64,000 nt of DNA from Halocynthiibacter styelae (GCF_016123485.1 NZ_JADCKQ010000001.1:124001-188000), one strand, 5' to 3'; positions 46,779 through 55,649 are shown, numbered from the stretch's first letter. The notes: a model not told the origin generated them from the letters alone. Program-made: numbers and translations.

Positions 46779-48230
46779 ATGGTTTCACGCGTCATCCCGG
46801 TTGAGGTTTTTGATCTGGTGATCTTCGGCGGTACAGGTGATCTGGCCCGGCGTAAGATTCTGCCAGGGCTTTATCGTCGTTTCCTGGCCGGGCAACTGCC
46901 GGAGGGCATGCGCATTATTGGTGCTGCGCGGACGGATTTTGATGATGCGGGCTACCGCAGCTTTGTGAATGACGCGATTTGCGAATTCGTGAAACCATCA
47001 AAGCACGACAAAGAACGCATCAAAGAGTTCGTTGAAAACATTCACTATCTTGCGGTGGATGCCATGGGGGAAAGCGGGTGGACAGAACTGGCCGCCCTGA
47101 TGCGCCCTGGTGTGATCCGGGCGTTCTATTTCTCAGTTGCGCCGCGTCTGTTCGGGCCGCTGGCGGAACGTCTGCATGAATATGAAATCGCGGATGCAGA
47201 CAGCCGGATTGTGGTCGAAAAACCCTTTGGCCGTGATCTGGAAACGGCGAAGGCGCTGAACGGCGTGCTGGCGGAAAGCTTTGACGAACATCAGATCTAC
47301 CGGATTGACCATTATCTGGGCAAGGAAACCGTGCAGAACCTGATGGCGGTGCGTTTTGGCAATGTGCTGTTTGAACCGCTGTGGAACAGCCAATATGTCG
47401 ATCACATCCAGATCACCGTGGCCGAAAGCGTGGGGGTCGGCGGGCGCGGGTCTTATTACGATAAATCCGGCGCGATCCGCGATATGGTGCAAAACCACCT
47501 GATGCAGCTGCTGTGTCTGATCGCGATGGAACCGCCCAGTGATTTTGAACCGGACGCGGTGCGTGATGAAAAACTGAAAGTGATCCGGGCGCTTGATCCG
47601 GTGGATCAGGCGGACATCGTGCGCGGGCAGTATCGTGGCGATGATGATGTTGCATCCTATCTTGAAGATGCCGAAAATGAGGACAGCACCACCGAAAGTT
47701 TCATCGCGATGAAACTGGGCATTTCCAACTGGCGCTGGAAGGGCACACCGATTTATCTGCGCACTGGCAAGCGTTTGCGGGATCGGACCAGCGAAATCGC
47801 CGTTGTGTTCAAAGATCCGCCGCATTCAATCTTCGGCCCGCAGGAAGGACGACGCGGCAATGTGCTGGTCATCCGTTTGCAACCGAATGAAGGCATGAAC
47901 CTGCGCGTGACCATCAAAGAACCGGGCCCGGGCGGTATGCGCCTGATTGAAGTGCCTCTGGACATGAGTTTTGCCGAGGCCCTGGCTGACGGTGATGACA
48001 TCCCGGATGCGTATGAACGCCTGATCATGGATGTGATGCGGGGCAATCAGACGCTGTTTATGCGCGGGGACGAAGTTGAGGCCGCCTGGGCCTGGACTGA
48101 CCCGATTATCGAGGCCTGGGAAAAGGCCCGCACCAAACCTGTACCTTATGACGCGGGCAGTTCCGGGCCGGATGACAGCCTGATGTTGCTGCACCGTGAC
48201 GGACGCCGCTGGAGAGAGATCAAAGCATGA
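46779..48230 (+). CDS. zwf: Glucose-6-phosphate 1-dehydrogenase
   Basis: Oxidises glucose-6-phosphate to 6-phosphogluconolactone with NAD(P), 483 residues. The coenzyme motif is FGGTGDLARRKILPGLY, and the active-site segment RIDHYLGKE holds the catalytic His and the conserved Lys. The C-terminal domain follows the usual pattern to WREIKA. AGAGG lies eight bases before the ATG. It begins a three-gene run, zwf-pgl-pgi, with a four-base ATGA overlap to pgl. In Rhodobacterales this module supplies the Entner-Doudoroff pathway and NADPH; edd and eda are not in the window. Confidence 0.97.
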   Translation: MVSRVIPVEVFDLVIFGGTGDLARRKILPGLYRRFLAGQLPEGMRIIGAARTDFDDAGYRSFVNDAICEFVKPSKHDKERIKEFVENIHYLAVDAMGESGWTELAALMRPGVIRAFYFSVAPRLFGPLAERLHEYEIADADSRIVVEKPFGRDLETAKALNGVLAESFDEHQIYRIDHYLGKETVQNLMAVRFGNVLFEPLWNSQYVDHIQITVAESVGVGGRGSYYDKSGAIRDMVQNHLMQLLCLIAMEPPSDFEPDAVRDEKLKVIRALDPVDQADIVRGQYRGDDDVASYLEDAENEDSTTESFIAMKLGISNWRWKGTPIYLRTGKRLRDRTSEIAVVFKDPPHSIFGPQEGRRGNVLVIRLQPNEGMNLRVTIKEPGPGGMRLIEVPLDMSFAEALADGDDIPDAYERLIMDVMRGNQTLFMRGDEVEAAWAWTDPIIEAWEKARTKPVPYDAGSSGPDDSLMLLHRDGRRWREIKA

Positions 48231-48901
48231 AGATTAACGAATACGCTGACGCGGAAATGATGATGATCGAGGTCGCGCAGGAAATTGCGTCTGATCTTGA
48301 AACCGCGCTGGAAGCCAATGGTAAGGCCAGCTTTGCGGTGCCTGGTGGCACGACGCCTGCGCCTTTGTTTGATGTGCTGTGCGCGGCGGATATTGACTGG
48401 GCCAATGTGACGGTGGTGCAGACCGATGAACGCTGGGTGCCGGACAGTTCACCCCGTTCCAATGCGAAACTGATCCGGGAACACCTGCTGGCGGATCGTG
48501 CGGCGCATGCGAAATTTGTTTCGCTTTATAATCATTGCGAAAATCCAGAGGACGAGATCGAAGAAACCCGTGCGAAAGTTGCGGATCTTCTGCCGTTGTC
48601 AGTTGTGCTTTTGGGGGTTGGGGCCGATATGCATACGGCAAGCCTGTTCCCTGGCGGTGATAATCTGGCGCTGGCGATTGATCCGGCGGCACCTTTGGTG
48701 ATGCCAATGCGGGTCGACAGCCAGGATGAACCGCGTATCACCCTCACAGAACCTGCGCTGAACTCTGCCATGCACAAACATATTGTTGTAACGGGTGCTG
48801 AGAAAAAAGCAGCGCTGGAACGGGCGCAGGGCTTGTCCGGGATGAAAGCACCTGTGACGAAAGTCTGGGGCGGTGCCCGTATTCACTGGGCTGAAAGTTA
48901 A
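48227..48901 (+). CDS. pgl: 6-phosphogluconolactonase
   Basis: Hydrolyses 6-phosphogluconolactone to 6-phosphogluconate. The 224-residue protein is of the NagB-like DevB type: [19 protein letters not shown], the conserved [25 protein letters not shown] and [12 protein letters not shown]. Where many homologues read DGHTASLFP, this one has DMHTASLFP, so the catalytic His is kept. Its ATG lies in the zwf stop codon, which couples the two. pgi follows 22 bases later. Confidence 0.94.
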   Translation: MKINEYADAEMMMIEVAQEIASDLETALEANGKASFAVPGGTTPAPLFDVLCAADIDWANVTVVQTDERWVPDSSPRSNAKLIREHLLADRAAHAKFVSLYNHCENPEDEIEETRAKVADLLPLSVVLLGVGADMHTASLFPGGDNLALAIDPAAPLVMPMRVDSQDEPRITLTEPALNSAMHKHIVVTGAEKKAALERAQGLSGMKAPVTKVWGGARIHWAES

Positions 48902-48923
48902 TTTAAAAGTGGCTGATAAGATT

Positions 48924-50522
48924 ATGTGGAATAAGTTAAAAACCTATACGGATGCGGCTTTGGATCTGAGCATTCCTGCGCTGTTTGAAGATGCCGGACG
49001 GGCGCAGGATTTCTCGGTTTGTGCCGCAGATATGCTGTTTGATTATTCCAAAACCAGCCTGACGGACGACAGCCGGGCCTGCCTGGTTAATATGCTGGGT
49101 GAGAGCGGTTTTGAAGCGCGGCGTAAGGCGATGTTTTCCGGCGAACATATCAATGAAACCGAAGGCCGCGCGGTGCTGCATACGGCTTTGCGGGCGGCTG
49201 CGGGCGCTGAAATCTTTGAGGATGGTGAAAATGTTGTGCCTGGCGTTCGGGAAACGCTGGACCGGATGCGGGCTTTTGCCGACGCGTTGCGCGATGGCAG
49301 CTTTCAGGGGCAGGGCGGCGCGATCACCGATGTGGTGAATATCGGCATTGGTGGGTCTGATCTAGGGCCGGCCATGGCCTGTCTGGCGCTGAAGCCTTAC
49401 CACGACGGGCCGCGCACGCATTTTGTGTCCAATGTGGATGGCGCGCATATTCATGATATCCTGCAAGGGCTTAACCCGGAAACGACGCTGATCCTTGTGG
49501 CGTCTAAGACCTTCACCACCATTGAAACCATGACCAATGCGCAAACCGCGCGGGACTGGATGGCTTTAAGCGTATCTGATCCTGGCGCACAATTCGCGGC
49601 ACTGTCATCAAATCTTACAAGCACAGCGGGATGGGGCATTCCGGCGGAACGGGTGTTTGGCTTTGAAGACTGGGTTGGCGGGCGCTATTCGCTTTGGGGG
49701 CCGATTGGCCTGACGATTATGATCGCGATGGGTGCCGACAAATTCGAAGAATTTCTGTCCGGCGCGCGGGCGATGGATGATCACTTTCGCACGGCAGCAC
49801 CGCTGGACAATATGCCGGTGATGCTGGCGCTGACAGGGATCTGGCACAATCAGGGCCTGGGGTATGGAACACGCGCAGTTCTGCCTTATGATCAACGCCT
49901 TAGCCGTCTGCCTGCGTACCTGCAGCAGCTTGAAATGGAAAGCAACGGCAAGTCCGTCCGCATGGATGGATCTGACACGCCGGTGCATACAGGGCCTGTT
50001 GTCTGGGGCGAACCCGGGACCAATGGCCAGCATGCGTTTTATCAGCTAATCCATCAGGGCACGCGGGTCATTCCCTGTGAATTCCTGCTGGCGGTTGAAG
50101 GGCATGAAGCGGATCTGAAACATCAGCATGAACTGCTGGTTGCGAACTGTCTGGCACAGTCTGAAGCTTTGATGCTTGGCCGGTCTTTAGATGTGGCACG
50201 CGAGCTGATGGCCGCGAAGGGGCTGGACGGGGATGAACTTGAACGTCAGGCCCGTCACCGGGTTTTCCCGGGCAATCGTCCGTCAACCACGCTGCTGTAT
50301 CCGAAACTGACGCCACATATGCTGGGCCAGATTATCGCGCTTTATGAACACCGGGTGTTTGTCGAAGGCGTGATGCTGGGCATCAATTCCTATGACCAAT
50401 GGGGGGTGGAACTGGGCAAACAGCTGGCCGTGGCTTTGCAGCCGATTGTGTCGGGTGAAATGCCGGCCGATGATAAAGACGGTTCAACCCGGCAACTGGT
50501 TGACTTCATACGGGGAAATTAA
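48924..50522 (+). CDS. pgi: Glucose-6-phosphate isomerase
   Basis: Interconverts glucose-6-phosphate and fructose-6-phosphate; 532 residues. Signature segments are [63 protein letters not shown], and [13 protein letters not shown] near the C-terminus. ATG 48924 gives the usual length, whereas the frame opening at 48873 lies inside pgl. It probably feeds fructose-derived carbon into the oxidative pathway started by zwf. The stop overlaps that of the convergent thioesterase gene (50519-50522). Confidence 0.96.
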   Translation: MWNKLKTYTDAALDLSIPALFEDAGRAQDFSVCAADMLFDYSKTSLTDDSRACLVNMLGESGFEARRKAMFSGEHINETEGRAVLHTALRAAAGAEIFEDGENVVPGVRETLDRMRAFADALRDGSFQGQGGAITDVVNIGIGGSDLGPAMACLALKPYHDGPRTHFVSNVDGAHIHDILQGLNPETTLILVASKTFTTIETMTNAQTARDWMALSVSDPGAQFAALSSNLTSTAGWGIPAERVFGFEDWVGGRYSLWGPIGLTIMIAMGADKFEEFLSGARAMDDHFRTAAPLDNMPVMLALTGIWHNQGLGYGTRAVLPYDQRLSRLPAYLQQLEMESNGKSVRMDGSDTPVHTGPVVWGEPGTNGQHAFYQLIHQGTRVIPCEFLLAVEGHEADLKHQHELLVANCLAQSEALMLGRSLDVARELMAAKGLDGDELERQARHRVFPGNRPSTTLLYPKLTPHMLGQIIALYEHRVFVEGVMLGINSYDQWGVELGKQLAVALQPIVSGEMPADDKDGSTRQLVDFIRGN

Positions 50523-50998
50523 GCCTCGGGCAGGGCGCCATCCAGGGTAATAAAGCGTTCTTTCAACGCGTCCGGCAGGGGGCGACGGGCGCTTCCGTCG
50601 GGTTCCAGCACCACGACAATTGCTTCACCGGTGGCGCGCAACCCATCCGACCAGATGGCGTATTCCATGGTGAAACTTGTGTTGCGAAAGGCTTTTGTGC
50701 GGGCGGTGACAAGGTAATCTTCGCCCATACACATTTCGCGTTTGTAATCGGCAGAAACGGCTTTGACCACAAGGCGGGGTTCGTTTTCAGGGTCACTGTA
50801 ATCCGACAGACCCCAATCCTGCATATAGCGCACGCGGATGTTTTCAAACCACGAGAAATAAACAACATTATTCACATGGTTCAGACTGTCGAGTTCGTGA
50901 AAATGCACGCGATCTGCCATGCCATAGGGCCAGTCACCTTCACAGCCAAAGCGCGACATTTCTACAGGCGAAAGCGGAGTATGATAACGTGTTTCCAT
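50519..50998 (-). CDS. Acyl-CoA thioesterase (4HBT hotdog fold)
   Basis: Hotdog-fold protein of 159 residues of the 4-hydroxybenzoyl-CoA thioesterase family. The active-site helix reads [25 protein letters not shown], where the Asp and the HVNNVVY pattern match catalytic YbgC/FadM-like enzymes. Such enzymes hydrolyse acyl-CoA esters; the chain length preferred here is unknown. It is followed on the same strand, in order of genomic position, by the SCP2 gene upstream, so the SCP2-thioesterase pair may be one transcript (gap of nine bases). The two stop codons with pgi overlap. Confidence 0.85.
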   Translation of the reverse strand: METRYHTPLSPVEMSRFGCEGDWPYGMADRVHFHELDSLNHVNNVVYFSWFENIRVRYMQDWGLSDYSDPENEPRLVVKAVSADYKREMCMGEDYLVTARTKAFRNTSFTMEYAIWSDGLRATGEAIVVVLEPDGSARRPLPDALKERFITLDGALPEA

Positions 50999-51007
50999 GG
51001 GCGGCAG

Positions 51008-51298
51008 TTAGCCGAAGAGCGCCCCGATTTTCAAGGCCAGAGACATGTCACCTGAAATTTTTAATTTACCAAGCATGACAGCCGCTGCCGGGTTCTGGCT
51101 GCCGTCTGCAATTGCGGCGAACACCTTTGGTTTGGCTTTCAGTGTGACATCACCTGCTTCATCCGCAATGCGCGCGCCATTTTCATCCACGACAAACACA
51201 CCTTCGCCGGGCAATTCAAACCGCACTTTGTAATCAAAGCTGCGACCTGCGATTTTGCGGTTCATGGTTTCAACGGCGTCGGTGATGATGTCTGACAT
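51008..51298 (-). CDS. SCP2 sterol-binding-domain protein
   Basis: A 96-residue stand-alone SCP2 domain, the fold of sterol carrier protein 2, which binds acyl-CoAs or other lipids. Features are VRFELPGEGVFVVDENG, DVTLKAKPKVFAAIADG and the closing MLGKLKISGDMSLALKIGALFG. ATG 51298 is chosen because GGGGAAG lies six bases upstream; the frame continues to 51319 without a better site. The Shine-Dalgarno is part of a hairpin arm. Neighbouring thioesterase and CaiB genes point to acyl-CoA metabolism. Confidence 0.85.
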   Translation of the reverse strand: MSDIITDAVETMNRKIAGRSFDYKVRFELPGEGVFVVDENGARIADEAGDVTLKAKPKVFAAIADGSQNPAAAVMLGKLKISGDMSLALKIGALFG

Positions 51299-51301
51299 AA
51301 G

Positions 51302-51326
51302 CTTCCCCGGGTTTCTCATCCCGGGG
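51302..51326 (-). promoter_or_regulatory. Hairpin enclosing the SCP2 Shine-Dalgarno
   Basis: On the minus strand CCCCGGG (51326-51320) and CCCGGGG (51311-51305) form a seven-bp stem with an eight-base loop. The 3' arm contains the GGGG of the Shine-Dalgarno, six bases from the ATG at 51298, so pairing would hide it. A perfect palindrome CTGACATGTCAG lies just upstream (51335-51346). Confidence 0.4.
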
Positions 51327-51374
51327 TTGCATTCCTGACATGTCAGATCAAGCCGTCACGTGGCGTAAAGCGGG

Positions 51375-51638
51375 TCATTCCGCAGTTTCGAACATGTAAA
51401 CGCTTTTCACCGCATGAAAGGCGATCATATAGGTTTTGAATTCCCGGAAATCCGTGCGGCGACGCACCTGAACATATTTCCCGTCCGGGACGGTCATCGT
51501 GCCACGATAGCGTTCGCCTGTCATCAGACGCAATTCGATCTGTCGCGTGATATTACCAGTAGGGCCAGAGGCCCAGCGAATAGCATCTTCAACAAGTTCT
51601 TTTACGCCGGTCGGCTCGCAACAATCAGTCGGTTTCAT
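51375..51638 (-). CDS. Conserved hypothetical protein, 87 aa
   Basis: Not recognised as a named family. The short protein starts MKPTDCCEPTGVKELVEDAI and has a beta-rich second half (ELRLMTGERYRGTMTVPDGKYVQVRRRTDF). The start at 51638 is preferred to the in-frame ATG at 51650, because that ATG belongs to the GGAG-containing ribosome-binding region (ATGGAGACC) in front of 51638. It sits between the CaiB and SCP2 genes on the same strand and may belong to that transcript. Two adjacent cysteines (DCC) near the start are conspicuous. Confidence 0.55.
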   Translation of the reverse strand: MKPTDCCEPTGVKELVEDAIRWASGPTGNITRQIELRLMTGERYRGTMTVPDGKYVQVRRRTDFREFKTYMIAFHAVKSVYMFETAE

Positions 51639-51734
51639 AATGGTCTCCATATATCGAATATCAAAATATGGTTACATAATACCGCACTTATCCCATTTGG
51701 AAATGGGGGGATTCCGTACCTTTTCTGTAAAAGC

Positions 51735-52892
51735 TTATTTCTGCTCCTTAAGCCAGCCACGGATGGAATCTGAGTGTGCATTCAGCTGCGGAGAGATCAG
51801 CGAGGGTTTTTCAGATATGTAAGCTGACAGTTTGATCGGGTTACCAGCGGCTTTATAGGCCGGGCCGCCGTGGGGATCGACCACATCAATCACCATGTCA
51901 CGGGCCAGAATTTGCGGATCCCGCATGGCTTCAGCGACATTCTGGATCGGGGCACAAGGGATGCCGGAAGTGGTGAGTTTATCCAACCAGTGCGCGCGTG
52001 TGTCGCCAAGGGTGACAGCTTCGATCAGGCGTTTGAGAAGTTTGACATGTTCGCATCGGGCGGCGTTGGTGCTGAAACGGCTGTCCGTGGACAGCGCCGG
52101 AATTTCCAGCGCATTACAGAGTTTTGCAAAAAGATCATCATTGCCGGCGGCGATCACGATCAACCCGTCTTCCGTATGGAATGTCTCAAACGGGGCAATT
52201 GACGGGTGACGTGCGCCGGACGGGCCGGGTGCGTTGCCGGTTTCGCCGGTGATCGCAATGGCGTGTTCCAGAATGGCCAGCTGACTGTCGAGCATGGCGA
52301 CATCAACTTTCTGCCCCAGGCCGGTTTTCTCACGCTGGTAAAGGGCGGCCATAATGCCGTGGCCCAGAAACATGCCTGCCACGATATCGCCGACAGAAGC
52401 ACCGACCCGCACAGGTTCGCGGTCTTTTTCGCCCGTGATCGACATGACGCCACCGCGGGCCTGAACAACCATGTCATAGGCTGGTTTCAGGGCTTCGGGG
52501 CCAGTGTGGCCAAAGCCGGAAACAGCCCCATAAATCAGCCGTGGGAACTGTTTGTGCAATGTCTCAGATCCATATCCCAGACGTTCCATCACGCCGGGGC
52601 GGTAGTTTTCCATGAGGATATCGGCGCGGGACAGAAGATCTTCAAAAACAATGCGATCTGCCTGGTCTTTCAGGTCCAGCGCGATGCTTTCTTTGCCCCG
52701 GTTGATGGTTGCAAAATAGGCACTGTCGCCATTGGCCCGAAAAGGCGGGAAGTGGCGGGTATCATCACCTGTGCCAGGGCGTTCTACCTTGATGACACGC
52801 GCCCCGAGATCCGACAGGATCATGGAGCAATATGGGCCGGCAAGCACATGGGTGAGGTCGATGATCAGCAGATCTTTGAAGGGCGCAGTCAT
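51735..52892 (-). CDS. CaiB/BaiF CoA-transferase family protein
   Basis: Class III CoA transferase of 385 residues. The N-terminal FKDLLIIDLTHVLAGPYCSMILSDLGARVIKVE is typical, as are SIALDLKDQADR, NYRPGVMERLGYG, LIYGAVSGFGHTGP, KVDVAMLDSQLA and the C-terminal GDTRAHWLDKLTTSGIPCAPI. Enzymes of this family move CoA between organic acids such as carnitine, oxalate/formate, or succinate/citramalate. The substrate is not evident, but a carnitine-type role would fit with the amine methyl metabolism genes nearby. The start at 52892 follows GGACATCC. Confidence 0.88.
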   Translation of the reverse strand: MTAPFKDLLIIDLTHVLAGPYCSMILSDLGARVIKVERPGTGDDTRHFPPFRANGDSAYFATINRGKESIALDLKDQADRIVFEDLLSRADILMENYRPGVMERLGYGSETLHKQFPRLIYGAVSGFGHTGPEALKPAYDMVVQARGGVMSITGEKDREPVRVGASVGDIVAGMFLGHGIMAALYQREKTGLGQKVDVAMLDSQLAILEHAIAITGETGNAPGPSGARHPSIAPFETFHTEDGLIVIAAGNDDLFAKLCNALEIPALSTDSRFSTNAARCEHVKLLKRLIEAVTLGDTRAHWLDKLTTSGIPCAPIQNVAEAMRDPQILARDMVIDVVDPHGGPAYKAAGNPIKLSAYISEKPSLISPQLNAHSDSIRGWLKEQK

Positions 52893-52994
52893 TACAGGAT
52901 GTCCTTGTTGTTCGCCCTGGCCTGATAGCGGCAACATGTGACAACAACATTGCGCAGGATCAAATTTCCCACGGATCTTTCCAGGTCAACCGAT

Positions 52995-53213
52995 TTAGGG
53001 GTCGCTGCGTGATCGTATCCAGATCGCAAGACACAGTAAAGCAAAGGAAATGCAGAACGGTCCGGCAGTAAATATGAAATCTTCCAGTGAAAGCGAAAAT
53101 GGGGATCGGGCCGGGGGACAGCCATAAAGGGACCCGAAGCAGGCCATGGCCGATACAAAGAAGTACCAGAAAACAGACCCAGCGCAGGCAATCAGCGCGA
53201 ATATGATAAACAT
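52995..53213 (-). CDS. Possible small membrane protein, 72 aa
   Basis: Weakly supported. The frame encodes two hydrophobic helices (MFIIFALIACAGSVFWYFFV near the start, and FIFTAGPFCISFALLCLAIW near the end) separated by a short polar loop. ATG 53213 has CCGGGG five bases upstream; the frame runs on to ATG 53249 without a ribosome-binding site. It lies between the CaiB gene and the terminator of the C1 operon. No homologue is recognised. Confidence 0.35.
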   Translation of the reverse strand: MFIIFALIACAGSVFWYFFVSAMACFGSLYGCPPARSPFSLSLEDFIFTAGPFCISFALLCLAIWIRSRSDP

Positions 53214-53250
53214 GTGAACCCCGGAACAGAAAATACCTGAGGGGTACATA

Positions 53251-53281
53251 CAAAACGCGGGAGTGTTTGACCACTCCCGCG
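53251..53281 (-). terminator. Terminator of the C1 (MtrH-like) operon
   Basis: Stem CGCGGGAGTG (53256-53265) with CACTCCCGCG (53272-53281) and a six-base loop, followed on the minus strand by TTTT. It lies 21 bases past the mtrH-like stop. Confidence 0.85.
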
Positions 53282-53302
53282 CTTTTTTGATTTTCTGAAC
53301 TA

Positions 53303-54370
53303 TCAGCCGCGACGGCGGCGACGGCCACCACGGCCACCGGCTGCAGCGTCTTCAGGGGATTTGTTGAATTTGATCCATTCAGCACCACCTTCGTCATTAT
53401 CGGTCAGGAAGTTGGCAGCGCGGATGGCTTCCATTTCTTTACCGGCGCGTGGCAGGGTGGAACCCAGACCAAAGACCTTGCAGAAGGCTTCATCGTCCAT
53501 GTCTGCCGGGATCACGATGCCAGCGGCTTCAACTTCTGCTTTCTTCGCAGCCAGTTTCTTTGGACCAACGGGCAGGGCGACAGGGTTCATGATCGCAGAG
53601 GTCATGCCTGTTGCCATTGCCATTGGCAGGAAGGCGTTGTTGATGCCGTGACGGTTTGGCAGGCCAAACGAGATGTTGGATGCACCACAGGTGGTGTTTA
53701 CACCGAGTTCATCGCGCAGACGACGGTTCAGAGCGAAAACCTGCAGACCAGCAGAACCCATCGCGCCAACCGGCATCACCAGCGGGTCAACCACGATGTC
53801 ATGGGCGGGGATGCCAAAGTCAGCAGCGCGCTCAACGATCTTTTTCGCAACAGCGAAACGGACTTCGGGATCTTCAGAGATACCCGTGTCATCGTTGGAA
53901 ATCGCTACAACAGGAACGTTGTATTTCGCAACAAGCGGCAGAACCAGTTCAAGGCGTTCTTCTTCACCGGTCACAGAGTTCAGAAGTGGGCGGCCTTTTG
54001 CGGCAGCCAGACCAGCTTCCAAAGCACCTGGCACGGAAGAGTCGATGCAGAGCGGGCAATCCGTCACAGCCTGGACAGTTTCCACCAGTTTGCGCATCAG
54101 GTCTGGTTCAACAAAGTTGTTGTCCGCGTAACGTGGATCTTCGGCCATTTTGCCAGAGAAAACAGCGCCAGAGTTGATGTCGAGAACACCTGCACCAGCT
54201 GCAACCTGTGCCAGCGCATCACGTTCCACGCGGGAAAAATCGTCGTTTTCCAGTTCCTCGTTGAGGATCTTACGGCCGGTTGGGTTGATGCGCTCACCGA
54301 TCACGGTGAAGGGCTGATCAAAACCGATGATGGTGGTTTTGGTTGCGCTCTCAATAATAGTACGGGTCAT
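53303..54370 (-). CDS. Methyltetrahydrofolate:corrinoid methyltransferase (MtrH/DHPS-like)
   Basis: Pterin-binding TIM barrel of 355 residues that in this family moves methyl groups between a corrinoid protein and tetrahydrofolate. Seen are TVIGERINPTGRKILNEEL, GAGVLDINSG, PLCIDSSVPGALEAGL, LLNSVTGEEERLELVLPL, VVAISNDDTG and TTCGASNISFGLPNRHGINNAF. It is not dihydropteroate synthase of folate synthesis, judging from CGASNISFGLPNR. The C-terminus is an Arg/Gly tail (GGRGGRRRRRG). It is the last gene of a run with the MetF-like gene (11-base gap). Expected partners are the MttB homologues in this window and a corrinoid protein outside it. Confidence 0.88.
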   Translation of the reverse strand: MTRTIIESATKTTIIGFDQPFTVIGERINPTGRKILNEELENDDFSRVERDALAQVAAGAGVLDINSGAVFSGKMAEDPRYADNNFVEPDLMRKLVETVQAVTDCPLCIDSSVPGALEAGLAAAKGRPLLNSVTGEEERLELVLPLVAKYNVPVVAISNDDTGISEDPEVRFAVAKKIVERAADFGIPAHDIVVDPLVMPVGAMGSAGLQVFALNRRLRDELGVNTTCGASNISFGLPNRHGINNAFLPMAMATGMTSAIMNPVALPVGPKKLAAKKAEVEAAGIVIPADMDDEAFCKVFGLGSTLPRAGKEMEAIRAANFLTDNDEGGAEWIKFNKSPEDAAAGGRGGRRRRRG

Positions 54371-54381
54371 TTGATTGCCTC

Positions 54382-55311
54382 TTATTGCTGGCTGACGGGG
54401 ACGCCGGAAGCGCCGCCATGTGTGATCGCCCAGTTGGCGTTGGTTTTGATGCCACCGAGTGGGAAGAAATGAACTTTCTCGATGTTGAAATCAGGGTTTG
54501 CGGCTTTGTGCGCGGCAAGTTCGGTGATGAACTGATCTGGTTCAAACGGCAGCAGCAGTTTGGTGACGTCTTTTGCGCGCTTTTGCAGCACTTTCAGGGA
54601 CGCGCCCACACCACATGCGATAGAGAATTTGATCAGGGTCTGCAGTTTTGCAGGGCCAGCCACGCCGATGTGAACCGGAATGTCGATGCCAGCTTCAACC
54701 AGGCTGTCTGCCCATTCAATCACAGGACCAGCTTCAAAGCAGAACTGGGTCGCCAGCGCCATGGAAGCGTCAGTGCGCTTGGAGAATTCCTGTTTCCAGC
54801 CAAGTGCTTCCATCACGTTCTTTGTGCTGCCGTCGGCGTCAATGTCTTTGTTGCCTTCCGGGTGACCGGCAACATGCAGATGGGTGAAACCAGCTTTGTC
54901 AAACAGGCCGGTGTCCAACAGCTGCATGGAAGAATGGTAATCGCCATGCGGCTTGTCGACACCACCGGCCAGCAGCAGCGCCTGTTTGACGTCAGCTTCG
55001 CCCTGATAGCGCGCAATCCAGTCGGCAAGGGTTGCTTCGTCTTTGATGATACGGGCCGGGAAATGCGGCATCACCGGGTAGCCTTCGTCATTCAGGCGTT
55101 TCGCGGTGGCGACCATTTCATCAATTGGCGTGCCTTCGATATGCGCAACATAAACGCGGGTGCCTTTTGGCAGAAGCGTGCGGAAATCTTCAACCTTACC
55201 AGCGGTGCGCGGCATCACTTCGATGGAATAGCCGTCCAGGAAGGCTTCGACTTCCGGGGACACGATCACGGGTTCTTCCGCGGCTTTCTTTTTAAATGGC
55301 AAAAGCGACAT
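54382..55311 (-). CDS. Methylenetetrahydrofolate reductase-like (MetF family)
   Basis: TIM-barrel protein of 309 residues related to MetF, divergent from the biosynthetic enzyme. Typical segments are SIEVMPRTAGKVEDFRTLLPKG, VMPHFPARIIKDEATLADWIARY, ALLLAGGVDKPHGDYHSSMQLLDTG, THLHVAGHPEGNKDID and TQFCFEAGPVIEWADSL. Next to an MtrH-like methyltransferase it probably runs in the oxidative direction, turning methyl-THF from demethylation into methylene-THF. AAGGAGG at a good distance supports ATG 55311. It lies 38 bases downstream of the small conserved gene. Confidence 0.85.
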   Translation of the reverse strand: MSLLPFKKKAAEEPVIVSPEVEAFLDGYSIEVMPRTAGKVEDFRTLLPKGTRVYVAHIEGTPIDEMVATAKRLNDEGYPVMPHFPARIIKDEATLADWIARYQGEADVKQALLLAGGVDKPHGDYHSSMQLLDTGLFDKAGFTHLHVAGHPEGNKDIDADGSTKNVMEALGWKQEFSKRTDASMALATQFCFEAGPVIEWADSLVEAGIDIPVHIGVAGPAKLQTLIKFSIACGVGASLKVLQKRAKDVTKLLLPFEPDQFITELAAHKAANPDFNIEKVHFFPLGGIKTNANWAITHGGASGVPVSQQ

Positions 55312-55349
55312 GATCGCCTCCTTTATGGTGTGTGTCAGGGGCACCTGGC

Positions 55350-55649
55350 TCAGGCCTCGTGTCCGTCATTTGCGATCAGGGCTTTCAGGCGGTCCTGGTC
55401 ATATTCAGCGTCAATGCGCGCGGCCTCGGCTTTGGCGATCTCATCCTGATCACCTTCCATCGGGTAAGGCGCGGCTTTGCGGAAGCCCGCAAGATAGTCG
55501 TCGGAACCTTTTGCGTCGTCTTTCATGGCAGCGCGATCAATCGCCTGCTCGAAACGTTCTGGCAGCGCAGCTTTGGCACCACGGCGGCCTTTGCCAACGA
55601 TGACCTGTGCCGGCATGTCACGCCAATATACGATAGTTACGTCAGGCAT
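55350..55649 (-). CDS. Small conserved protein ('virulence factor' family)
   Basis: A 99-residue protein beginning MPDVTIVYWRDMPAQVIVGKGRRGAKAALPERFEQAIDRAAM. I recognise it as a Pfam family named 'virulence factor', a misleading label for a short protein that in Rhodobacterales regularly precedes MetF-like and MtrH-like genes. GAGGAGG precedes ATG 55649. As the first gene of the C1 operon it is likely to support methyl transfer, for example as a protein partner; no reaction is known. The frame to 55715 upstream lacks a ribosome-binding site. Confidence 0.7.
   Translation of the reverse strand: MPDVTIVYWRDMPAQVIVGKGRRGAKAALPERFEQAIDRAAMKDDAKGSDDYLAGFRKAAPYPMEGDQDEIAKAEAARIDAEYDQDRLKALIANDGHEA

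Noticed and set aside
53303-54370. Dihydropteroate synthase (folP)
   Set aside because: The barrel has MtrH-type motifs (CGASNISFGLPNRHG) and sits in a C1 operon with a MetF-like gene; folP motifs and folate-synthesis neighbours are missing.
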